From assembly GCA_040507895.1 (NCBI GenBank), contig JBEVNX010000171.1, positions 1 through 5,937 of the forward strand: DNA of 5,937 bases, read 5' to 3'. Source of the DNA: JBEVNX01 sp040507895 (lineage in GTDB: Bacteria > Desulfobacterota > Binatia > JACPRU01). This document shows positions 1-5,937 of the stretch, one piece after another. A model generated the notes under the pieces. It did not search any database, had not been told where the DNA came from, and was given only the letters and a program-made list of their open reading frames with translations. The first letter of the stretch is position 1, and each line of letters starts with the position of its first letter. A program made the translations under genes and the position numbers.

Positions 1-1577
1 ATCTTGGCACCCCGTCTCTCTGGGACCCTGACGAAGGGCTGGCTGCGGAGGTGGCCCGGGAGATGCTGCTGACGCGGCGTTGGCTCACTCCCCAGCTGAA
101 TTTCCTGCCGTACTCGGAGAAGCCTCCGGCATATTTCTGGGTGCTCGCGGGGGCGATGCGGCTGTTCGGGACTCACAACGAGGCAGCCATCCGCCTGCCT
201 TCTGTGCTGATCGCCGTCGCCGGCGTGTGGCTCGTCGTGGCGTGGGGGTGGCGCCACTTGCGGCCGGTCGCCGGCGCCTTCGCCGGGCTCGTGCTGACGA
301 CGACGGCGGGCTACGTGGCGATCGGCCGGCTGGCCATCGAGGACGCAGCGGCAGGCCTATTGTTGTCGATCGCGCTGCTGGGCATGAGCGAGCCGTTGAT
401 CTCGCGGCGAACCGGCTTTCCTTGGATCTTCTATGCGTCGCTCGCCGCGGCGGTCTTCAGCGTCGGTCCCGCCGCGTTGTTGCTACCGCCCCTCGTCGCG
501 GTCCCGTTCGTGATGCTGATCCGCGAGCCGGGGCGCCTCCCCGACCTCCAGCCGCTGCGCGGTCTCGGGCTCCTGAGCGCGGCGCTGGGGCCGGTATTCG
601 CGCTGGCCGCCGCGCATGATCCCGCCTACGTGAAAGGACTACTCGGCGAGCATAGCCTGATTCGGTTCCTCGACCCGAATTTCTCCGATGCCCACTCCTA
701 TTCGCTCGCCTCCTTCCTGCTCATCACACCCCTGCTCACGCTGCCCTGGGGAGTCTTCTTGCCGTGGACGATGCGGGATGCGCTGCGCAGCGGCGGCGAG
801 CGATCCCCGCAAGCGCGCCTCTTCCTGCTCGTGTGGCTGATCGCGGACGCCGTGTTCTTCATGCTGACGGCCGCGAATCTCCTCACCTACGTGGTGATCG
901 CGCTGGTTCCGCTCGCGCTGCTCACGGGTCGAGCGCTCTCCCGGTTCGTGCGCCGTCCACGCCCGGATAGCGTGTTCACCGATCCCGTGCTCTTCGCTGC
1001 GGGGATTCTCTTCCTCGTCGTCTTGTCCTCCCCGTTCCTCACTCGCCGCGTGCTGCAGAACGAGTTTCCGATGTACGCCGACAAGATCGTCTTCGGGTTC
1101 CTGCTGATCCCGTTCGCGCTCGCGGGCGTTGGTGCCGTGGTGCGGCGAAACCGCCTCGGCGCCCTCGGCGCCGTCGCGTCGTGTGGAGTCGTCACGCTCG
1201 TCGTGCTCTACCACTTCGGCTCGGAGACGGTGACGGCGTACAACAGCATGGAGATGCCCGCGGATCTGATCGCGTTGCGGCTGCCGCCTTCGGCGCCGCT
1301 GGTCAGCTACGGTACGACGAGCCACACGCTCGCGTTCTACTCGGGCCGTCCGGTCCACCTGCTGCCGAACGTGCGGGAGGCGAGCCCGCTGCTGAACGCG
1401 GATGCGCCGATCGCGCTCCTCACCAAGGAGCGGTTTTTGCCCGAAGTGCGGGCCGAGCTGCGCCGTGCTCTCTACATCTGGTGGATCGGCGACTCGAAGA
1501 AGGTGCTGCTCGCCAACCTTCCGCCGCCGCCGGACAGCGACCGGCGCATCCTGCTGCCGGCCCCCGCGGGAAAGTAA
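1..1577 (+). CDS. ArnT-like GT-C membrane glycosyltransferase (5' end cut by window)
   Basis: This is an inner-membrane glycosyltransferase of the ArnT/PMT superfamily (GT39/GT83 type), which moves a sugar from a polyprenyl-phosphate donor to an acceptor on the outer face of the membrane. The frame is open from base 3 to the left edge, so the gene starts upstream; the GTG at 51 is an internal valine codon. The 524 visible residues begin inside the first extracytoplasmic loop, at WDPDEG (D10-E11), the family's acidic catalytic motif. Next come VAREML and SEKPPAYFW (E39, K40), matching the ArnT EKPP motif that contacts metal and lipid phosphate. About ten hydrophobic segments lie between residues 44 and 405. 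A loop with EHSLIRFL, a later His and LPWGVFLPW is ArnT-like. The last 120 or so residues form a soluble tail with LAFYSGRPVHLL, typical of the ArnT C-terminal domain. Donor and acceptor (lipid A, another glycan or protein) cannot be told, so arnT itself is not assigned. Only the N-terminal cytoplasmic end and first membrane helix appear to be missing. Confidence 0.88.
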   Translation, partial: LGTPSLWDPDEGLAAEVAREMLLTRRWLTPQLNFLPYSEKPPAYFWVLAGAMRLFGTHNEAAIRLPSVLIAVAGVWLVVAWGWRHLRPVAGAFAGLVLTTTAGYVAIGRLAIEDAAAGLLLSIALLGMSEPLISRRTGFPWIFYASLAAAVFSVGPAALLLPPLVAVPFVMLIREPGRLPDLQPLRGLGLLSAALGPVFALAAAHDPAYVKGLLGEHSLIRFLDPNFSDAHSYSLASFLLITPLLTLPWGVFLPWTMRDALRSGGERSPQARLFLLVWLIADAVFFMLTAANLLTYVVIALVPLALLTGRALSRFVRRPRPDSVFTDPVLFAAGILFLVVLSSPFLTRRVLQNEFPMYADKIVFGFLLIPFALAGVGAVVRRNRLGALGAVASCGVVTLVVLYHFGSETVTAYNSMEMPADLIALRLPPSAPLVSYGTTSHTLAFYSGRPVHLLPNVREASPLLNADAPIALLTKERFLPEVRAELRRALYIWWIGDSKKVLLANLPPPPDSDRRILLPAPAGK

Positions 1578-1623
1578 CGGAAAGTTCACCGGCGCTGGGC
1601 GCGTCGGCAACACGCCGCGCGCT

Positions 1624-1628
1624 AGAGG
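1624..1628 (+). promoter_or_regulatory. Ribosome binding site of the small zinc-ribbon gene
   Basis: AGAGG lies 7 bases before the ATG at 1636. It supports that ATG over the much longer reading in the same frame that begins at 1402 inside the glycosyltransferase gene. No convincing promoter is visible in the 58-base gap, so the gene may be read from the glycosyltransferase transcript. Confidence 0.5.
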
Positions 1629-1635
1629 CGGGGGC

Positions 1636-1854
1636 ATGCGCCACGACGTGCGGTGCCCGATTTGTGCGGTCCGCTTCGACTTGTTCGAGGCCTCCTGGTG
1701 CGACCACGCCGGCAGGGAATCCTCGAAGATCTGTCCTCACTGCCGCAACTGCGCCTGCCGGTTGCCAGAGTACCAAGAGCCGAGGCTCTGGAAGCAAGCC
1801 CCTCCCGCCTTCCGCAAGCGCGGATTCCGACGGCTCTTCGTCGGCTATCTCTAG
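1636..1854 (+). CDS. Small cysteine-rich zinc-ribbon-like protein, unknown function
   Basis: This encodes 72 residues, starting MRHDVRCPIC. It has seven cysteines: a CPIC knuckle (C7, C10), a lone C22 followed by H24, and a second knuckle CPHCRNCAC (C33, C36, C39, C41, with H35). Two CPxC knuckles about 23 residues apart are the usual layout of a zinc ribbon, so one bound zinc is inferred, with further Cys/His left over. The C-terminal half is basic and aromatic (LWKQAPPAFRKRGFRRLFVGYL region, residues 51-72) and would suit binding of nucleic acid or protein. There is no signal peptide and no membrane segment, so it is probably cytoplasmic. The frame carries on upstream into the glycosyltransferase gene, but only the part after the ATG at 1636 looks like a protein, and that ATG has an AGAGG site. 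It follows the glycosyltransferase by 58 bases and converges on phoR. I do not recognise a named family and assign no function. Confidence 0.68.
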   Translation: MRHDVRCPICAVRFDLFEASWCDHAGRESSKICPHCRNCACRLPEYQEPRLWKQAPPAFRKRGFRRLFVGYL

Positions 1855-1882
1855 GGTCCGTCCCGGTGATCCAACGGCAGGA

Positions 1883-3676
1883 CTAGGCGGAGGCCGCTGC
1901 CGCCTGCGTTGGCGCGACCGGCAAGGTCACCCGCACGGTCGTGCCGCGCCCGAGAACGCTCTCGACGCCGAGCGACCCGCCGTGCGCTTGCACGATGTGC
2001 TTGACGATCGCCAGCCCGAGGCCTGTGCCGCCGAGCTCACGCGACCGCGCGCGATCGACGCGATAGAAGCGCTCGCTGAGCCGCGGGATGTCCTTCTCCG
2101 GAATGCCGATGCCGTCGTCGCAGATCGCGATCTCCACCGCCGGCGGCTGCTGGCCGTCGAGCGAACGGGCCACCACCCGAACCCGACTGCCCGCTCCGCT
2201 GTACTTGATGGCGTTGTCGATCAAGTTGATGAGCACCTGCTCGAGGCGGTCGCGATCGCCGAGCACCAGAGGCAGCGAATCCGCGACCTCCGCGCCGACG
2301 ACGACGTTGCGCTCCTCGGCCTTCTGCTTGAGCATCTCGATCGGCGGCGGAATGAGCTCCGCAACGGACAGCGGGCGTGGCCGGATTTCGGTGCGGCCGA
2401 GCTCGAGGTCCGAAAGCGTCAATAGATCGTCGATCAGCCGCGTCAACCGCTCCGAATGCCGCTGAATCACGGCGACGAACTCCGCAGCGTGTTCCGGATC
2501 GCGCACGGCCCCGCCGAGAAGAGTCTCGGCGTATCCGCGGATCGCCGTCAGAGGCGTGCGCAGCTCGTGGGATACGTTGGCGACGAAGTCGGCGCGCATC
2601 GCTTCGAACTGGCGGATCCGGGTCAGGTCGTGGAGCATCAGGATCACGCCGAGAGTCTCGGTCTCCTCCATCACCGCGACCGCGCTCGCGGAGACCACCC
2701 GATTGGTCTCGCGCCCCGGAAAGTCGATCTCCCGCTGCCGCGGCGCGCCCGACGCCTCCAGAGCCGAGTCGATCAGCACGGCGATCTCCGGGACGCGGCA
2801 GACGAGCGAAAGGTTCGCGCCGACGACGTCGCCGCGCACCGACAGCTCGAGCTGCTCGCGCGCCGCGCGATTGCAGAGGAGAATTCGACTCTCGCGGTCG
2901 AGGACCACGACGCCGTCCGCCATGCTGCGCAGCACGGCCTCGAGCTTGGCGCGCTCGGCCTCCGTGCGCGCCAGCTGAGCGCGCATTTCGCGAGCGAGCT
3001 CGACCAGGTGCCGCTCGAGCGCTCCGAGCTCGTCTTCTCGCGCGGCACTCGGCGTGTCGCCGCCGCCGGCGAGAATTTCTCGCGACAACGCTTCGATGCG
3101 GTGGATGCGCGCGGCGAGGCGGCGTGAAAACACCCAGGCGGAGAGCCCGCCGAGCGCGATCGCGGCGATCAATCCGTAAACGAGCGTCCGACGCACCAGG
3201 CTTCGCGCGGGGTCGAGCCCCCGCAGCGGAAGCGCGAGCCGCACGAAGCGCAGCTCGCCGGCTCGCCGGTCGGCGAGCGCGACATACAGCATGTCGTAGC
3301 CGAGGGTGGAGCTGAATCGCGTCGACACGCCGCTGCCGTTCGCGCGAGCGGCGAGCACCTCGGGCCTTGCGGAATGGTTCTCGAGAGCTTCGGAAGGCTC
3401 CTCCGATTCTCCGAGCACCCGTCCGTCGTCGGCGATCACCGTGATCCGACCCCCGATCTCCCGTGCGTGTACCGTACACAGCCGATCGAGCTCGGCAGCG
3501 GGCACTCCCCAAGGCAAGGCATCCGCGGCGAGGCGCGCCTCGCGCTCGAGGCGAGCCGTCAACGACTGCACGTAGATCTGTTGGAACGCGCGCGACCAGT
3601 AGAGCGCGGCGACCAATACGATCGCCAGCACCACCGCGAACACGGGTGCCAGCAGCTGAATCGACAGCCGTCGCAC
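1883..3676 (-). CDS. phoR: Phosphate regulon sensor histidine kinase PhoR
   Basis: This is a membrane histidine kinase that phosphorylates PhoB under phosphate limitation. The 597 residues run in this order: membrane helix 1 (about 8-27), an extracytoplasmic region of about 135 residues (28-162), membrane helix 2 (about 163-183), HAMP linker (184-236), PAS domain (about 244-355), HisKA with FVANVSHELRTPLTAIRGYA and phospho-acceptor H370, and HATPase_c with N box NLIDNAIKY (N484, N488), G1 box DDGIGI (520-525), F box ERFYRV (535-540) and G2 box GGTGLGL (549-555). All catalytic boxes are intact. The start chosen is the GTG at 3676, 11 bases after the phoB stop and followed directly by RRLSIQLL and helix 1. 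The frame stays open to 4024, but those 116 extra residues overlap phoB out of frame and look like no domain. The ribosome binding site is weak (AGAG, 9 bases before), so translation may depend on phoB. PhoR is assigned from HAMP-PAS-HisKA order and from lying next to phoB, phoU and pstB. The tail ends in an alanine-rich stretch. Confidence 0.95.
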   Translation of the reverse strand: MRRLSIQLLAPVFAVVLAIVLVAALYWSRAFQQIYVQSLTARLEREARLAADALPWGVPAAELDRLCTVHAREIGGRITVIADDGRVLGESEEPSEALENHSARPEVLAARANGSGVSTRFSSTLGYDMLYVALADRRAGELRFVRLALPLRGLDPARSLVRRTLVYGLIAAIALGGLSAWVFSRRLAARIHRIEALSREILAGGGDTPSAAREDELGALERHLVELAREMRAQLARTEAERAKLEAVLRSMADGVVVLDRESRILLCNRAAREQLELSVRGDVVGANLSLVCRVPEIAVLIDSALEASGAPRQREIDFPGRETNRVVSASAVAVMEETETLGVILMLHDLTRIRQFEAMRADFVANVSHELRTPLTAIRGYAETLLGGAVRDPEHAAEFVAVIQRHSERLTRLIDDLLTLSDLELGRTEIRPRPLSVAELIPPPIEMLKQKAEERNVVVGAEVADSLPLVLGDRDRLEQVLINLIDNAIKYSGAGSRVRVVARSLDGQQPPAVEIAICDDGIGIPEKDIPRLSERFYRVDRARSRELGGTGLGLAIVKHIVQAHGGSLGVESVLGRGTTVRVTLPVAPTQAAAASA

Positions 3677-3687
3677 GCCCGCGATCT

Positions 3688-4434
3688 CTAGGAGCGCGTG
3701 CCGGTCCTGCGCAACGGCTTGTCGAGGGCGTCCGGCTTGAACTTGTAGCCGAACCCGCGCACGGTCAGGATCAGCTCGGGGTTGGCGTCGTCGCGCTCGA
3801 TCCGCAACCGTAACCGGCGCACGTGCACGTCCACGGTGCGCGGCTCGACGTGGGTGTCCGACCCCCACACGAGGTCGAGGATGTCCCCTCGCGAAAACGC
3901 GCGCTCCGGGTTCTGTATGAAGAACCGCAGCAGCTCGAACTCGCGCAGCGAAAGGTGCAGCGGCTTGCCGTCGAGGAAAGCCTCGTAGCCGTCGAGATCG
4001 ATCCGCAGCCGGCCGCGCTCCCACACCTCGTGAGGGCGCCCGATGTCGGACCCGTAGGCGCGGCGCAGCAGCGCCTTCACGCGCGCCACGACCTCGCGCG
4101 GACTGAACGGCTTGGTGACGTAGTCGTCGCCACCGATCTCCAATCCGAGCACTTTGTCGACCTCGGTGGCACGCGCCGTCAACATCAATACCGGCAGCTC
4201 GGCGGTTTGCTCCTCGGCCCGCAAGACGCGGCAGACTTCGAGGCCGTTCATGCCCGGGAGCATGAGATCCAGCACGACGAGATGTGGACGCTGCTTGCGC
4301 GCCAGCGCCAGCGCTTCCTCGCCGTCTGCGGCCTCCAAGACCGTGTACCCTTCCTGTTCGAGGTTGTAGCGCACCAGACGCCGGATGTCCGCCTCGTCCT
4401 CCACGACGAGGATTTGCCGCCGATGATCGCTCAT
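3688..4434 (-). CDS. phoB: Phosphate regulon response regulator PhoB (OmpR/PhoB family)
   Basis: This is a DNA-binding response regulator, the expected partner of the adjacent PhoR. In 248 residues, the receiver domain (about 7-123) has the acidic pair E12-D13, phospho-acceptor D56 in VVLDLMLPGMNG, T86 in MLTARA, Y105, and K108 in DDYVTKPF. The winged-helix domain (about 138-234) has LSLREFELLRFF, a recognition helix with RTVDVHVRRLR (199-209), and the wing VRGFGYKF (225-232). It is a little longer than the E. coli protein, with an unmatched basic tail of about 15 residues. The ATG at 4434 shares ATGA with the phoU stop, so the two are probably translationally coupled. OmpR-family members share this layout; the PhoB name rests on the strong match in both domains and the pst-pho setting. 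In the known pathway, phosphorylated PhoB dimerises on Pho boxes and activates pst and other phosphate-scavenging genes. No Pho box is seen in this window; the promoter should be upstream of pstB, outside it. Confidence 0.95.
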   Translation of the reverse strand: MSDHRRQILVVEDEADIRRLVRYNLEQEGYTVLEAADGEEALALARKQRPHLVVLDLMLPGMNGLEVCRVLRAEEQTAELPVLMLTARATEVDKVLGLEIGGDDYVTKPFSPREVVARVKALLRRAYGSDIGRPHEVWERGRLRIDLDGYEAFLDGKPLHLSLREFELLRFFIQNPERAFSRGDILDLVWGSDTHVEPRTVDVHVRRLRLRIERDDANPELILTVRGFGYKFKPDALDKPLRRTGTRS

Positions 4435-5126
4435 TCTCCTTCCTCGTCTTCCTCGGGCAGCGAGGTAGCGTGACGGATCATGCGCCCGTCAACCATGAAC
4501 ACCACCATCTCGGCGATGTTCGTCGCATGATCCGCGATGCGCTCGAGGTACTTGGAGATCAGCAGGATGCGCGTCGCTCGCGCGATCGTGCGCGGATCCT
4601 CCGCCATGTAGGACAGCAACTCGCGGTAGACCTGATGCGCGAGGCCGTCGACCAAGTCGTCCCGATCGATCACGTCGGCCGCGAGATCGGTGTTGCGCTG
4701 CACGAACGCGTCGAGGCTGTCGCGCACCATCCCCTGAGCCTCCTTGGCCATGCGCGGGATGTCTATGTAGGGCTTCAGCGTGGGCTCTTCGTTCAGTTCG
4801 AGCACACGCTCGCAGATGTTCACCGCCATGTCGCCGATACGCTCGATGTCGGTGTCGATCTTCATCGCGGTCGTGACCAGGCGGAGATCGCTCGCCGCCG
4901 GCTGATGAAGCGCGATCAGCTTGAGGCATTCCTCGTCGACGAGGATGTCGAGCTGATTGACCTCGCGGTCGCGGGTAATGACTTCACGCGCGAGATCCGA
5001 ATCGCGCTCGACGAGCGCTTCGATCGCGCGCGCGCTCTGCTGCTCGACGAGCCCGCCCCAGCGCCGCAGCCGCAGCTGGAGCGTCTGGAGCTCGCCGTCG
5101 AAGTGGCGATCGGTGTGCAACGTCAT
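4431..5126 (-). CDS. phoU: Phosphate signalling protein PhoU
   Basis: This is a peripheral cytoplasmic adaptor that links the PstSCAB importer to PhoR and is needed to switch off the Pho response in high phosphate. Its 231 residues form the two three-helix PhoU repeats with the metal-binding signatures in equivalent places: DIERIGDMAVNICE (E95, D99, N103, E106) and YLERIADHATNIAE (E195, D199, N203, E206). Both halves are complete and the length is normal for the family. It starts 16 bases after pstB with a good ribosome binding site. The final residues are strongly acidic (EEDEEGE), and the codons for that tail form the ribosome binding site for phoB. The stop codon overlaps the phoB ATG. No features suggest a divergent role such as the longer PhoU-PhoB-like fusions. 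Confidence 0.96.
   Translation of the reverse strand: MTLHTDRHFDGELQTLQLRLRRWGGLVEQQSARAIEALVERDSDLAREVITRDREVNQLDILVDEECLKLIALHQPAASDLRLVTTAMKIDTDIERIGDMAVNICERVLELNEEPTLKPYIDIPRMAKEAQGMVRDSLDAFVQRNTDLAADVIDRDDLVDGLAHQVYRELLSYMAEDPRTIARATRILLISKYLERIADHATNIAEMVVFMVDGRMIRHATSLPEEDEEGE
4436..4445 (-). promoter_or_regulatory. Ribosome binding site of phoB inside phoU
   Basis: GAGGAAGGAG is formed by the last Glu/Gly codons of phoU, just before the ATGA overlap. The GAGG part is 7 bases from the ATG at 4434, and the stronger AAGGAG part only 1 base from it. It supports the chosen phoB start. It also means ribosomes finishing phoU stop on the initiation site of phoB. Confidence 0.65.
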
Positions 5127-5130
5127 GACA

Positions 5131-5138
5131 CTCTCTCC
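5131..5138 (-). promoter_or_regulatory. Ribosome binding site of phoU
   Basis: GGAGAGAG lies in the 16-base gap after the pstB stop. GGAG is 8 bases from the ATG at 5126, which supports that start codon. The gap has no room for a separate promoter, so phoU is read with pstB. Confidence 0.65.
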
Positions 5139-5142
5139 GCGG

Positions 5143-5937
<795 letters not shown>

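Noticed and set aside
1155..1172. Tandem 9-base repeat CTCGGCGCC
   Set aside because: It encodes LGALGA in a membrane segment of the glycosyltransferase; a two-copy codon-level repeat with no other support.
1597..1618. Stem-loop between the glycosyltransferase gene and the zinc-ribbon gene as a terminator
   Set aside because: Only about six pairs with a bulge (GCGCGT against ACGC-C-GC) and no T-run; common by chance in DNA of this composition.
639..1637. Long open frame on the - strand (332 codons) opposite the glycosyltransferase gene
   Set aside because: It is rich in Arg, Glu and Gln with no hydrophobic core or domain, and is the antisense shadow of a GC-rich coding gene.
1851..1886. Imperfect inverted repeat CTAGGGTCC / GGACTAG across the convergent stops as a shared terminator
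   Set aside because: About seven pairs interrupted by a two-base bulge, with a 20-base loop and no T-run on either strand; too weak to call.
1181..2425. Long + strand frame (414 codons) running across the glycosyltransferase end, the small gene and phoR
   Set aside because: It spans three better-supported genes in the wrong frame or strand, has low-complexity composition and matches no family.
2377..3315. Long + strand frame (312 codons) opposite phoR
   Set aside because: It is extremely rich in Arg, Ala, Ser and Pro, as expected from the antisense of a GC-rich gene, with no plausible start site.
5025..5035. Alternating CG run of 11 bases that could adopt Z-DNA
   Set aside because: Short, lies within normal phoU codons (SARAIE), and is expected in GC-rich DNA.

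Overview
This is a GC-rich window (by eye well above 60% GC) from a Gram-negative bacterium. An ArnT-like membrane glycosyltransferase with its active site on the outer face of the inner membrane, and a PhoR kinase with a sizeable extracytoplasmic domain, fit a proteobacterial or deltaproteobacterial-type lineage (Myxococcota, Desulfobacterota, Binatota and similar). Nothing in the sequence fixes the phylum. The window is almost fully coding: five large or partial genes plus one small gene, with no gap longer than 60 bases.

Left part, + strand: the C-terminal bulk of an ArnT/PMT-type (GT-C fold) polyprenyl-phosphate-sugar-dependent glycosyltransferase enters from the left edge and ends at 1577. 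After 58 bases comes a 72-residue cysteine-rich, zinc-ribbon-like protein of unknown function (1636-1854).

Right part, - strand: a tightly packed phosphate operon is read from the right edge inward as pstB (start outside the window), phoU, phoB, phoR. The spacings are 16 bases (pstB-phoU), a 4-base ATGA overlap (phoU-phoB) and 11 bases (phoB-phoR, GTG start). The set links the ATPase of the high-affinity phosphate importer, its signalling adaptor PhoU, the response regulator PhoB and the sensor kinase PhoR in one transcript. This is the standard pathway in which PhoR phosphorylates PhoB in low phosphate, while PstSCAB and PhoU hold PhoR off in high phosphate. pstS, pstC and pstA, and any Pho box promoter, would lie beyond the right edge and cannot be seen.

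The two halves converge: the stop codons of the zinc-ribbon gene and of phoR are 28 bases apart. No mobile elements, RNA genes, CRISPR arrays or broken genes were seen. I found no new multi-gene system. The least understood item is the small cysteine-rich protein.
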